Origin: an uncultured Clostridium sp.
GTDB lineage: Bacteria; Bacillota; Clostridia; TANB77; CAG-508
DNA: 37,253 nt
Assembly: GCA_947572545.1 (NCBI GenBank)
Contig: CANPCK010000005.1
Location: forward strand, 1-37,253
Direction: 5' to 3'
In this document: piece by piece, positions 22,672-32,840 of the stretch
How the letters are laid out: every line of letters starts with the position of its first letter
Numbering within the stretch: the stretch's first letter is position 1
Notes under the pieces: model-generated
The model's database searches: none
Told to the model about the DNA's origin: nothing
What the model saw: the letters and a program-made list of their open reading frames with translations, nothing else
Program-made: the position numbers and the translations under genes

Positions 22672-24538
22672 ATGCAAATAAAAGAGCTTCAAATAAATAA
22701 TTTTGGAAAATTAAAAAATAAAAAAATAGAAGTAAAAAATGGTATAAATATAATATCAGGAAAAAACGAAAGCGGAAAATCGACACTTTTAAAATTTATA
22801 ACAAGTATGTTATATGGAATAAGTAAAAATAAAAATGGAAAAAGAATATCAGACTATGAAAAATATAGTCCATGGGAAGAACGGAGAATTTTCAGGAAAG
22901 CTAATATATGAATTAGATAATAAAGAAAAATATGAAGTATATAGAAACTTCACTAAAAAAAATCCACAAATAGTAGACGATAATGGGAAAGATGTTAGTA
23001 AAAATTATACAATAGACAAAACATATGGTAACAAATTTTTTTCAGAACAAACAAAAGTAGATGAAGAATTATTTAATACCTCAATGGTAATAATGCAGCA
23101 AGAAATAACACTAGACAAAAACAAACAAAATCTATTAATACAAAAAGCGTCGAACATAATGTTAACAGGCGAAGATGATGTATCATATAAAAAAATAATA
23201 GCAAAATTAAACAAAAAACAAATAGAAGAAATAGGAACAGAAAAGAGTCCTACAAAACCACTATATATAACAAAACAAAAAATAGAAGAATTAACAAGAG
23301 AAAAACAAGAATTAGAAAGCTTATTAGAAAAACAATATGAAATAGAAGAAAAAAGACTAAAAGTAGAAAAAGAAATAAAAGAAGCAGAAAAAGAAATAGA
23401 ATTATTGCAAGAAATACAAAAAATGAAAAATCAAGAAAAAATAGAAAAAGAAAAGATAGAAATAAATTTAAAATCAAAAGAAGAAACAAAAAAGAAAAAG
23501 GAAGAAGAAGAAAATAAATTAAGAAATATAAAATTAGAAAAAAATAGTAAAAAAAGTCCTAAAATATTATATATAATATTCATTCTATTAACAATTTTAA
23601 GTATAATTTTATATATAATAGGACAAAAAAATATTTCATATATAGGTATAGGAATAGCTAGTTTAGATATAATAGGAGTAATTTTGATACAAATAAAAGA
23701 AAGCAATAAATATAATAAACAAAAAGAAAAAGAGCAGTTTGAGAAAGAAAATATAAAAAATAAAATAGAACTATTAGAAAATGAAATAAAACAAAAAGAA
23801 AAAATAATACAAGAAAAACAAAACGAATTAGAAATAAAAAATAATCTAAATAAAATGCAATTAAAAAACAAATATATAAATATATACAATATAGAAAATA
23901 TATTAGAAAGTAAGATAGAAAGTGAAAATATATTAAATCAGCAAAAATACATAAATGATCTAAAATTAGAATTAACAAAGATAGAAATTCAAAAAAAAGA
24001 AATGCTAGAAAGATTAGAAAAAACATCAGAAATAGAAGAGAGAATAGAAAATTCAATAGAAAATTTACAAGAGCTTATAAAATATAATGAAATAATAAAT
24101 ATAGCAAAAGAAGCATTAGAAAAAGCATATATAAAAATGAGAGAAAATGTAACACCTAAATTTTCAAACAATCTATCAAATGCAATACGAAACATATCAA
24201 ACCAAAAATATAAAACAGTAAAAGTAAATGAAGAAAATGGATTAATAATAGAAACAGAAAAAGGAAACTATGTACCAGCAGATTTATTAAGTATAGGAAC
24301 AATAGATGGACTATATCTAACACTTAGAATATCAAGTATAAAAGAACTTACAAAAGAGAATATGCCAATAATCCTAGATGAAACATTTGCATACTTTGAT
24401 AATGAAAGACTAGAAAATGTACTAAAATTTTTAGACAGAGAGTATAAAGAAAACCAAATACTAATATTAACATGTACAGAAAGAGAAATAAAAACATTAG
24501 AAAAACTAAATATAAGTTACAACAAAATAGAGCTATAG
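22672..24538 (+). CDS. yhaN: SbcC/YhaN-type ATPase, one CGG recoding site
   Basis: 621 aa after skipping one C. The N-terminal Walker A is GKNESGKST (about residues 32-40). A long charged coiled coil is split by two hydrophobic segments (about residues 297-340), the membrane-associated layout of YhaN rather than cytosolic SbcC. The C-terminal half-site has the signature LSIGTIDGLYLTLR and Walker B MPIILDETFAYFD. CGG 22882-22884 is codon 71 (GAA|C|GGA GAA); skipping C22882 gives PWEEGEFSGKLIYEL, the conserved strand after the P-loop. Read straight, the protein ends at about 79 residues. It pairs with yhaO directly upstream. Confidence 0.9.
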
Positions 24539-24539
24539 A

Positions 24540-24568
24540 TTGACAATTCAAGGAAAACAAGATATAAT
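24540..24568 (+). promoter_or_regulatory. Sigma-A promoter of prfA
   Basis: TTGACA (24540-24545), 17-bp spacer, TATAAT (24563-24568), both consensus, directly after the yhaN stop. Confidence 0.85.
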
Positions 24569-24598
24569 ACCATAGTATAAAATATACAGGAGGTATAT

Positions 24599-25654
24599 AT
24601 GTTTCAAAGATTAGAAGACGTTGAAAAAAGATATGAAGAATTAACAATAAAAATAAGTGACCCAGAAGAAATTGCAAAAACATCTTCATGGCAAAAACAA
24701 ATGAAAGAACACGCAGAGCTAACACCAATAGTCGAAAAATATAGGGAATATAAAAAAGCAACAAAAACAATAGAAGAAAATCAAGAATTATTAAAAGATC
24801 TAGAACTTAAAGAATTAGCAGAAATAGAAATAGAAGAAGCTAGAGAAAGCTTACCAAAAATAGAAGAAGAATTGAAAATATTGTTAATACCAAAAGATCC
24901 AGACGACGACAAGAATATAATATGTGAAATAAGAGCAGGAGCAGGAGGAGAAGAAGCAGCACTATTTGCGGGAGAACTATTTAGAATGTACTCAATGTAT
25001 TCAGAAAAGAAACATTGGAAAATAGACATATTAAACGAAAACGAAACAGAACTTGGTGGATACAAAGAAATAACATTCATGATTACAGGAAAAGGAGTAT
25101 ATAGCAGACTAAAATTTGAAAGTGGAGCACATAGAGTACAAAGAGTTCCAGATACAGAAAGTAGCGGAAGAATACACACATCAGCATCAACAGTTGCAAT
25201 ATTACCAGTAGTAGAAGATGTAGAAATTGAGATAAACCCAGCAGATATTAAAATGGAAGTATATAGAGCATCAGGAGCAGGAGGGCAACACATAAACAAA
25301 ACATCATCAGCAGTTAGACTAATACATGAGCCAACAGGAATAGTTGCAGAATGTCAAACAGAAAGATCACAACTTCAAAACAGAGAATATGCAATGAGAC
25401 TACTAAAATCAAGACTATATGAGATAGAAAAACAAAAACAAGATGAAGAACTTGCAAGTGCAAGAAAAAGTCAGGTAGGTTCAGGAGATAGAAGTGAAAA
25501 AATTAGGACATACAACTTCCCGCAAGGAAGAATAACAGACCATAGAATAGGACTAAGCATATATCAAATGGAAAACTTTTTAAATGGGGACTTAGACGAA
25601 ATGATAGATGCATTAATAACAGCAGACAGAGCAGAAAAACTAAAAGGAGAATAA
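24599..25654 (+). CDS. prfA: Peptide chain release factor 1
   Basis: 351 aa, the normal RF1 length. It recognises UAA and UAG at the ribosomal A site; the GGQ motif ([17 protein letters not shown]) triggers peptide release. The N-terminal helical domain and the stop-recognition region are intact. CAGGAGG precedes the ATG. No in-frame CGG and no recoding site, in contrast to its neighbours. Confidence 0.97.
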   Translation: MFQRLEDVEKRYEELTIKISDPEEIAKTSSWQKQMKEHAELTPIVEKYREYKKATKTIEENQELLKDLELKELAEIEIEEARESLPKIEEELKILLIPKDPDDDKNIICEIRAGAGGEEAALFAGELFRMYSMYSEKKHWKIDILNENETELGGYKEITFMITGKGVYSRLKFESGAHRVQRVPDTESSGRIHTSASTVAILPVVEDVEIEINPADIKMEVYRASGAGGQHINKTSSAVRLIHEPTGIVAECQTERSQLQNREYAMRLLKSRLYEIEKQKQDEELASARKSQVGSGDRSEKIRTYNFPQGRITDHRIGLSIYQMENFLNGDLDEMIDALITADRAEKLKGE

Positions 25655-25782
25655 AGTTAAATAGAGAGTAATATATAAAAGAAATTTCCATGTTCTTTGA
25701 TGGATATCTTAATAGAAACTATAACAAGTAAAGCTCGAATAGTTTTTAAGTTCGCTCCCATGTTACACATATATATTACACT

Positions 25783-25830
25783 AAAAAAAGAGAACTATGT
25801 TAAAGAATATCTTACATTAGTTCTTTTTTT
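25783..25830 (+). terminator. Rho-independent terminator of prfA
   Basis: Imperfect hairpin with an A-rich 5' arm containing GAACTA and a 3' arm TTAGTTCTTTTTTT. It ends where the tandem repeat begins. The gap 25655-25782 before it holds no gene. Confidence 0.7.
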
Positions 25831-25958
25831 ATTGAATAGGAAAAATCATTAGAATTCCTATTCAACAAGGCTAAGTTACCTTAGGCAGTGCATATTTGCG
25901 AAGCAAAATGCACATGTGGACGTCAAAATCTTTGATTTCGTTAACGTCCAATTTTCTT
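25831..25958 (+). repeat. Structured tandem repeat, copy 1
   Basis: About 128 nt. The unit holds a 5' hairpin with arms GAATAGGA/TCCTATTC, then CTAAG/CTTAG, then GTGCAT..TTTGC GAA GCAAA..TGCAC, then a GGACGT/ACGTCC stem. The next copy keeps each stem while changing several paired bases, so the structure rather than the sequence is conserved. Candidate structured RNA or repeat element. Confidence 0.65.
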
Positions 25959-26089
25959 ATTGTGTAGGAAAAATCGCAGATTTTTCTGAAACAACAAGGT
26001 TAAGTTACCTTAGGCAGTGCAATAATCGCGAAGCGATTTTGCACATGTGGACGTCAAAATCTTTGATTTTGCTAACGTCCAATTTTCTT
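25959..26089 (+). repeat. Structured tandem repeat, copy 2
   Basis: About 131 nt, the second copy. The TTTGC/GCAAA stem of copy 1 is ATCGC/GCGAT here, a compensatory change around the same GAA loop. The 5' hairpin is GAAAAATC/GATTTTTC instead of GAATAGGA/TCCTATTC. The GGACGT/ACGTCC part is almost identical in both copies. Position is just before the DUF2207 promoter. Confidence 0.65.
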
Positions 26090-26090
26090 A

Positions 26091-26119
26091 TTGATTAATT
26101 ATAAAAAATAATATAAAAT
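26091..26119 (+). promoter_or_regulatory. Sigma-A promoter of the DUF2207 gene
   Basis: TTGATT (26091-26096), 17-bp spacer, TAAAAT (26114-26119), directly after the second repeat copy. Confidence 0.55.
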
Positions 26120-26141
26120 AATCTTATTAAGGGGGAACGAA

Positions 26142-28107
26142 ATGAGAAGAAAAATCAAATACATATTAACAACAATAATATTATGTATAGCGTTTTTAGT
26201 ATTATTTAATACAAATTCATATGCAAGCTATCAAAAACTTGATAGTATCACATATGATGTTAAGTTAAATGAAGATGGAAGCGCAAATATAAAAGAAACA
26301 TGGAAAATAGAAGTAGAAGAAACAAACACACTATTTAAAACATTTGACTTAGACAGTACAAAATATGGAAATATCACAAATGTAAAAGTAAAAGAGATAT
26401 CAAGAAAAGGTGAATTTACAGACTTTATAAAATCCGACACATATGCATACCATGTAAAAAAAGGATATTACCATGGACTAGAAACAAATAGCAAAGAATT
26501 TGAAATAGCATGGGGAGTATCAATAGACAGTAAAGAAGATAAAATATATGAAATAAATTATACAGTAGAAAAAGCAGTAAAAACATATAATGACTGTTCA
26601 GAATTTTATTGGCAATTCATAGGAAAAACAAACGCAATACCAGCAGATAAAGTTACAGGAAGAATAAAAATGCCAGTAGAAGTGCAGAACAAAGAAAATT
26701 TAAGAGTATGGGCACATGGGCCATTAAATCGGAGAAATATATGCAGAAGATAACGAAACAGTATCATTTAAAGTAAACTATTTACCAGATGAAACAATGG
26801 TAGAAGTAAGAATATTGACATTAGAGCCAATATTTACACAAAGTACAAATACAGAAAATATAGATAAATTTGAAACAATAATCAAAGAAGAAACAAAATG
26901 GGCAGACGATGCAAATAAAGAAAGAGAAAGAATAAAGAAAAGACAAGAAGAACAAGAAAAAACATTTAAAACAATAATTATAAGTATGGCAGTAGTAGGA
27001 GTAGGAATAGCAATATTTTTGGTATCAAAAATAATAAAATACATAAAAGAGATAAGGAAAACAAAAAAGATAGTGCCAGAAGGACAGATAGAATACTTTA
27101 GAGAAATACCAAATGAAGAAGCAACAGCAGCGGAAGCAGCATATTTATATTATTTTGATAAAAAAACAGCCTTCAAAGACAATTTATCAAAAATAGTATC
27201 AGCAACAATACTAAATTTAGGTTTAAAAAAAGCAATATCATTTGAAAAAGACCAAAAACAAAATATAGACATAGTAATAAACAAGGAAATAGATGTAACA
27301 AAATTACAAGTAGAAGAAAAAAAGATATATTATTTGCTAACAGAAGTTGAAAAATGGAAAAATAAAAAAAGTAAAACAGAAGAAGGAATAGACATGATTT
27401 CAATGAAAGATATTGAAAAATATGCTAAAAGTAATGACAAAACTTTTTTAAGTGACATAGATGGAATAGAAGTAACAGCACTATCAGCAAATAAGATGAA
27501 ACAAAATTATAGTAGAGAACAAATAGAAATAGCAACAAAATGGGAAAATAAAAGGACAGCATACTATGTAGCCGCATTTGTGAGCTTATGCTTTGGAGTA
27601 GTAATAATACCATTATTTACTGTTATACCAAGTATAATATGTGGAATACTATGTAATAAATTAGCGAATAAAACAAGAACACTCACACAAAAAGGTGTAA
27701 ACGAACAAGAAAAATGGAAAGCACTAAAAAGATATATGGAAGACTTTTCATTACTTAACGAAAGAGAAGTACCAGAACTTGTATTATGGGAAAAATATTT
27801 AGTATATGCAACAGCGTTTGGAATTGCAGATAAAGTATTAAGACAGTTAAAAATAAAATATCCAGAGCTAATGAATGAAAGCTATATGATGAGTAATGGA
27901 TACATGTATATATATCTAATGAATAGATATAATTTTGAAAGAACACTAACAACAAGTATGCAAAAGGCGTATAGTGCGGGATTAAGAGAAAAGGCATCAA
28001 GAGAAATGGCATCAAGTCATTCATCGAGTGGATTCCGGAGGCGGCGGAGGCTTCTCAAGTGGTGGAGGCTTCGGTGGAGGTCGGAGGCCGGAATGGGCGG
28101 AAGATAA
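26142..28107 (+). CDS. DUF2207 membrane protein with glycine-rich tail, four CGG recoding sites
   Basis: 653 aa after skipping four C. An N-terminal signal or membrane segment (about residues 5-28), an extracellular strand-rich domain starting YDVKLNEDGSANIKETW as in DUF2207, a membrane segment (about 278-297), a cytoplasmic domain with a hydrophobic pair near residue 475-505, and a glycine-rich C-terminus typical of the family. Function unknown. CGG sites: C26730 (AAT|C|GGA GAA) restores PLNGEIYAEDNE. C28036, C28082 and C28089 lie within 54 nt of the tail and convert an Arg/Trp/Leu-rich reading into the expected FGGGGGFSSGGGFGGG type of sequence. Three shifts return to the starting frame, so the ordinary reading uses the same stop codon and would hide the error. 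GGGGG precedes the ATG. Confidence 0.85.
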
Positions 28108-28213
28108 AAAATATCAAAATACTAGTAAACACTAAAAAATAAGAGAATATATATAATATAAAATTATTTACAGATTAGAATTTAATGTGTTATAAGTTAT
28201 ATAGTAGATCAAG

Positions 28214-28246
28214 ACTCTGGAAACCTACGAGGCCCAGAGTTATTTT
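28214..28246 (+). terminator. Rho-independent terminator
   Basis: Arms ACTCTGG (28214-28220) and CCAGAGT (28234-28240), 13-nt loop, then TATTTTT. It ends the DUF2207 gene; the gap 28247-28377 shows nothing else. Confidence 0.7.
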
Positions 28247-28377
28247 TAAAATTAGCAGTAGTTTAGAAGAATAAAGATAATAATAAATAAAACTAAAAAG
28301 ATAAAAGAAAAGATCAATTCAATTATTACAATTCTAAATCACAATACATTTGCATAAACTCTATTAGAGGTACAAAA

Positions 28378-29118
28378 ATGAATATATTACAAAATACTTT
28401 ACTTGGGCTATTTTTTGGAACATTTGGAACAACAATAGGTGGAATAATAGGTATAAAATTTAACAATGCATCAAACAAACTCTTAAGCTTCATATTATCA
28501 TTTGCATCAGGACTTATGATGGCAATAGTATGTTTTGACTTAATACCAGAAGCAACACGGAATATCAGACTTCAGTAATGTAATAATAGGCATAGTATTT
28601 GGAATAATTGTAATGATAATATGTGACATGATAGTACAAAACAAGATAAATACTAAAAAAAATAAAATAGGAAAAAATAGCTTATTAAAAACAGGGATAG
28701 CAGTAGCAGTAGGATTAGCTTTGCACAATCTCCCAGAAGGATTAAGCATACGGAGCGGGATTTGAAGCATCACTGAAACTTCGGATATTCACTCGCAATA
28801 GCCATTGCAATACATGATATACCAGAAGGAATATCAATGGCAGTACCAATGAAAAATGGAGGAATAAGTTCAAAAAAGGTAATATTCTATGTAGTATTAT
28901 CAGGAATAACAACAGGAATAGGAGCATTTATAGGAAGTATAATAGGACGAATTTCATTAACAGTAATATCACTATGTTTATCATTTGCAGCAGGAGCAAT
29001 GTTATATATAGTAACAGGAGAATTAATACCAGAAGCAAATAATTTATACAAAGGAAGAATGTCAGCACTTGGAAATATATTAGGCTTCTTACTAGGAATA
29101 ATTGCAGTAAGCATTTAA
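28378..29118 (+). CDS. ZIP family metal transporter, three CGG recoding sites
   Basis: 245 aa after skipping three C. Polytopic ZIP (ZupT-like) permease for divalent metals such as zinc, with about eight membrane segments and the two metal-site motifs HNLPEG (about residue 115) and HDIPEG (about 144). CGG sites: C28558 (ACA|C|GGA ATA), giving LIPEATGISDF; C28751 (ATA|C|GGA GCG), giving LSIGAGF; C28782 (CTT|C|GGA TAT), giving KLGYSLAIAIAIHD. Read straight, the protein ends after 66 residues. This is one of the densest recoded genes here. AGAGG precedes the ATG. CGA is used as Arg (IIGRISL). Confidence 0.9.
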
Positions 29119-29126
29119 AAATACAA

Positions 29127-29156
29127 AATCAGTGTAACAATAATATTACACTGATT
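29127..29156. terminator. Bidirectional terminator between convergent genes
   Basis: Arms AATCAGTGTAA (29127-29137) and its complement (29146-29156) around an 8-nt loop, between the stops of the ZIP gene and the minus-strand gene. Confidence 0.75.
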
Positions 29157-29165
29157 TATAATATT

Positions 29166-30581
29166 TTAGTGCTTATGCATTGGAATATAATCATCATCAT
29201 GCTCATTAGCATTGTCATAAGCGTGCTCATTAGCTTCATTATTACCGATCTCATTTACTAATCTGGAAACAACTTCAGCTTTAATATTCTCTTTAATGCA
29301 TACATTACTATTTTCACCATGTTCACGAACAACAGATAAATAAACTTGAAGAGCATTGTTTCTTACATAATTATTTGAAGGAAACTCATTAATAATTTCT
29401 TGAACATTCATAGTTACTACATCAGGAGAAAGCATTTGGTTAATAGAAATAGGAGTAGAAGACTTAGTATCATAATGAGAATGACCAGTATTTCTATTTC
29501 CATCAGCCTCATCCAAAGACAGATTACTGCAACCAGCTTTTTCATGAGATCTTATTTCTTCCATATTTTCAGGAATATTATCAATACCATTTTTAGAACT
29601 AAACTCCTCACGAACTTCATAAGTAGTATATCTAGAATGCTCTGTTTCTAAACTCTGAGTAAAAGCATCCTTATTTGAAGTTCTATCAATCTGACCATAA
29701 CCAAGTTCGATATATCCCATTGAACCAATTCGAGCAGTTAAAATTCCATTTTCGACAATAGGAGAATTTATAGCATAAGAAGACTTAACACTCTGTTTAT
29801 CAACTTCAGAACCATCACGATTAGTTTCATAAACAGACTTATCAGACTCTTTACCACCAACCTGTTCAAGCATGTCAGCAGGAGTTAGAGAGCCATCAGC
29901 ATTTTGTATAATAAATGAAAACTTAGTAGTATTTTTATTATTAGCAATACTATCAGAATATACAGCAATAAGTTTAGCACCTGCAGGAACACCTAAGACA
30001 TCTCCCAAAGTATGTTTATCATCAACTTTATTATCTAATTTAACCACTTGTTTTGAAGAAATATTATCTAAAGCATCTTTATTAGATTTAGTTTGTTCTT
30101 CTCTACTTTTTTCTTCATCATCTTCACTCAATGAAAGTTGAGGACTAGATTTTTCCTGAACCTTTTGTTCTAGATCAATCTCAGACATAGCAAGCACATC
30201 TTTTTTAGAAACACCAATAGCTTTAGCTATTTTATCTAAATGGTTATCCATTTCAGCAAGAGAAATGCCATTACCCTTAGAAAGATTTTCAAGCTGACCA
30301 AGGAAACTCAAATCAGAAGCAGCAAAAGCATCAGCAGGATAAATTTTTCCATCCTTGTCACATCCAGCAATAAAATTTTTATCATTATCATAAAACTTCT
30401 TAAAAATATTACCATCAGGCATCTCATCAATAATCATAAAAATATCTTTTGTTACGCCCACATTTCCAGTAGAAGTATTTTCATTAGAAGTTATACTTCC
30501 AAGAAACTCAATATCCTTTGTAAAATCAGATTTTTTCTTCTCAAGAATTTCTTGCATTGTTTCATATAAACTTTTATCCAT
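29166..30581 (-). CDS. Large hydrophilic protein of unknown function
   Basis: 471 aa from the ATG at 30581, chosen because GGAGG lies 6 nt upstream; the frame is open 22 codons further but with no ribosome site. The product is acidic, soluble, low in hydrophobic segments, with a Lys/Glu/Ser-rich linker near residues 150-180 and a His/Asp-rich end. No family is recognised. It has its own promoter on the minus strand (30707-30735) and a leader of about 115 nt containing a hairpin. No in-frame CGG was found. Confidence 0.65.
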   Translation of the reverse strand: MDKSLYETMQEILEKKKSDFTKDIEFLGSITSNENTSTGNVGVTKDIFMIIDEMPDGNIFKKFYDNDKNFIAGCDKDGKIYPADAFAASDLSFLGQLENLSKGNGISLAEMDNHLDKIAKAIGVSKKDVLAMSEIDLEQKVQEKSSPQLSLSEDDEEKSREEQTKSNKDALDNISSKQVVKLDNKVDDKHTLGDVLGVPAGAKLIAVYSDSIANNKNTTKFSFIIQNADGSLTPADMLEQVGGKESDKSVYETNRDGSEVDKQSVKSSYAINSPIVENGILTARIGSMGYIELGYGQIDRTSNKDAFTQSLETEHSRYTTYEVREEFSSKNGIDNIPENMEEIRSHEKAGCSNLSLDEADGNRNTGHSHYDTKSSTPISINQMLSPDVVTMNVQEIINEFPSNNYVRNNALQVYLSVVREHGENSNVCIKENIKAEVVSRLVNEIGNNEANEHAYDNANEHDDDYIPMHKH

Positions 30582-30603
30582 ACAAAACCTCCATACATGC
30601 CAA

Positions 30604-30635
30604 CAATATCTAATTGATAAATCAATAAGATATTG
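30604..30635 (-). other. Inverted repeat in the leader of the minus-strand gene
   Basis: Arms CAATATCT-A-ATTGAT and ATCAAT-A-AGATATTG with a single A/A mismatch and an AA loop, immediately upstream of the ribosome site. Candidate operator or leader hairpin. Confidence 0.5.
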
Positions 30636-30706
30636 TAACTTTTTCATAATTATCTCGTATGGAGCTTTTCACTACTTACGTGGTAAAAATTCCTACGATA
30701 TAAATA

Positions 30707-30735
30707 ATTATACCATGCTAAAAAAAATAAGTCAA
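30707..30735 (-). promoter_or_regulatory. Sigma-A promoter, minus strand
   Basis: On the minus strand TTGACT (30735-30730), 17-bp spacer, TATAAT (30712-30707). It drives the hydrophilic protein gene. Confidence 0.75.
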
Positions 30736-30805
30736 AAAAATCTAAATGTTCGCTAGAATTATAAAATAATATGATATATAATTAAGCGATATAGGAGGAA
30801 TATAG

Positions 30806-32100
30806 ATGAACATATTAGAAATTATAGCTAAAAAAAGAGATAATGAAATCCTTAACAAAGAAGAAATAGAATATTTTATAAAAGGGTATACAAAGGGAGA
30901 AATAACAGACTATCAAGCAGCAGCACTAGTAATGGCAATATATATAAATGGAATGAACTATGAAGAAACAAAAAATTTAACTATTGCAATGGCACAATCA
31001 GGAGAAACATTAGACTTAAAAGAAATATCAGACATAATAATAGATAAACACTCAAGTGGAGGGGTAGGAGATAAGATAACATTAATAATAATGCCAATAA
31101 TTGCATCCCTTGGAATACCAGCTTCAAAAATGTCAGGAAGAGGACTTGGGATTACAGGAGGGACAATAGATAAATTAGAATCAATACCAGGATATAAAAC
31201 AAATATAAGTTTAGAAGAATTTAAAGATAATATAAAACAAATAGGAATAAGTCTAGTTCGGACAAACAGAAAAGCTAGCACCAGCAGACAAAAAAATATA
31301 TGCACTAAGAGACACGATATCTTGCACTGAGAGCATACCATTAATAGCATCTAGTATAATGAGTAAAAAAATAGCAGCAGGAGCAAATAAATTGGTATTA
31401 GAAGTTACATGTGGAAGTGGAGCATTCATGAAAGATCAAAAAGACGCAGAAACTTTAAGCAAAGTAATGAGTAAAATAGGAGAGCTAGCAGGAATAGAAA
31501 CAATTTGTGTTATAACCAATATGGAACAGCCAATAGGAAAAAGTGTAGGGAATTCATTAGAAGTAGAAGAAGCAATCAAAGCGTTACAAGGAACAATGGA
31601 AAAAGATGTAAAAGAGATAGTACTTTGTATAACATCACAAATAATGAAACTTGCAGGAAAAGGAGATGACCTAGAAAAGAACAAACAAAAAGCACTAGAA
31701 AATATAGAAAATGGCAAAGCTTACAAAAAATTTATACAACTTATAAAACAGCAAAATGGAGATGTAGAATACTTAAGCAATATAGAAAAAGCAAAATATA
31801 TTATACCAGTAGAAGCAGAACAAGATGGATTTGTCACAAAACTTGATGCAGAAACAATTGGAAAAGTGGCATTAGAATTAGGCGCACGGAAGAAAAAAGA
31901 AAGAAGATACAATAGATCATACTTGTGGAATAGTACTAGAAAGAAAAATTGGAGACAAAGTGCAAAAAGGAGAAACAATAGCATATATACACTCAAACAA
32001 AGAAGAACTAATACAAGAAGCAAAAACAAAAGTAAAAGAAGCATATAAAATATGTGAAGAAAGAACAGAAGAATATAAAGATATATTAAATATAATTTAA
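30806..32100 (+). CDS. pdp: Pyrimidine-nucleoside (thymidine) phosphorylase, two CGG recoding sites
   Basis: 430 aa after skipping two C, a normal length for Pdp/DeoA. It splits pyrimidine nucleosides with phosphate in nucleoside salvage. The signature KHSSGGVGDKITL is at about residue 82; SGRGLGITGGTIDKLESIPG, ALRDTISCTESIPLIASSIMSKK and VTCGSGAFMKD follow. CGG sites: C31259 (GTT|C|GGA CAA), giving SLVGQTEKLAPADKK at the conserved substrate loop, and C31887 (GCA|C|GGA AGA), giving LELGAGRKKKEDTIDHTCG, the family's C-terminal lobe motif. AGGAGG precedes the ATG. It is the first gene of an operon with a membrane protein and pcrA. Confidence 0.93.
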
Positions 32101-32115
32101 AAGGAGAGAAATAAG

Positions 32116-32817
32116 ATGAGAGTGCGTGTTTTAAGATTTGATATTTGGTTAAGTTTATTAATAAGTTTTGCAATTAGTTTTATACCAGCTAAGATATTAG
32201 AAAGCACATTACCAAAGCAATATGAAAATTATTTAGAAGAACATACAGTTGCAGCAGGAGAAATTGGGGGAGAAGCAGGAGAAGAAGTATTTAGAGCACA
32301 AAGTGTAGAAGATTTATTATCACATGATACTTTTACAATAGTATCAAAAGGTATACAATATAGAAACCGTGGAGGAGGATATCATAATGGAGTATATATG
32401 CATGCAGTAACACTTCCTTCAGGAGAAATAGTAGCAGCAAGAATTAATACAGAAAATGTAAAAACAACAGGAGATAGTATATATAGTGGAGACTCTATCT
32501 TGCCTGTAGGAAAAATAGTAAAAGAAGATTTAACACAAGATAGTAGTTTCCTAGGACAAATAGAATACAAAGAAGAATTAACACGTAAAGACTTTTATAT
32601 AGACATGTTAGGAAATGGAGAAAGAATAAGCGAAGAAGACTATACAGAAACACCAGTTACAATGGTACAATGCATAACAGTTATGATAGCATTTCCAATA
32701 ATACATGCACTAGGAGCAAGAATTGGAATATTCCCATATTTCTTTGGACCAATAATAAAGAAAAAGGAAAATAAAGAACCAAAAGAAGAAAAAGATAGCC
32801 CTATTTCAAATAAATAG
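32116..32817 (+). CDS. Membrane protein of unknown function
   Basis: 233 aa with an N-terminal membrane segment (about residues 10-28), an extracytoplasmic strand-rich domain of about 150 residues, and a second hydrophobic segment (about 180-215) followed by a Lys/Glu-rich tail. No family recognised. AAGGAG is just upstream. It sits 15 nt after pdp and 23 nt before pcrA. Confidence 0.6.
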   Translation: MRVRVLRFDIWLSLLISFAISFIPAKILESTLPKQYENYLEEHTVAAGEIGGEAGEEVFRAQSVEDLLSHDTFTIVSKGIQYRNRGGGYHNGVYMHAVTLPSGEIVAARINTENVKTTGDSIYSGDSILPVGKIVKEDLTQDSSFLGQIEYKEELTRKDFYIDMLGNGERISEEDYTETPVTMVQCITVMIAFPIIHALGARIGIFPYFFGPIIKKKENKEPKEEKDSPISNK

Positions 32818-32840
32818 ACAATTTAAAGGAGAAAATAAAA

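Noticed and set aside
24599-25654. Possible programmed frameshift in the release factor gene
   Set aside because: The well-known +1 site belongs to prfB (RF2); this is prfA (RF1) and its frame is intact.
25916-26098. 60-codon open frame within the tandem repeat
   Set aside because: It spans repeat copies, contains their hairpins, has no ribosome site and no protein-like composition.
29400-30569. Plus-strand open frames opposite the hydrophilic protein gene
   Set aside because: No ribosome sites and biased composition typical of antisense shadows; the minus-strand gene has promoter, ribosome site and terminator.
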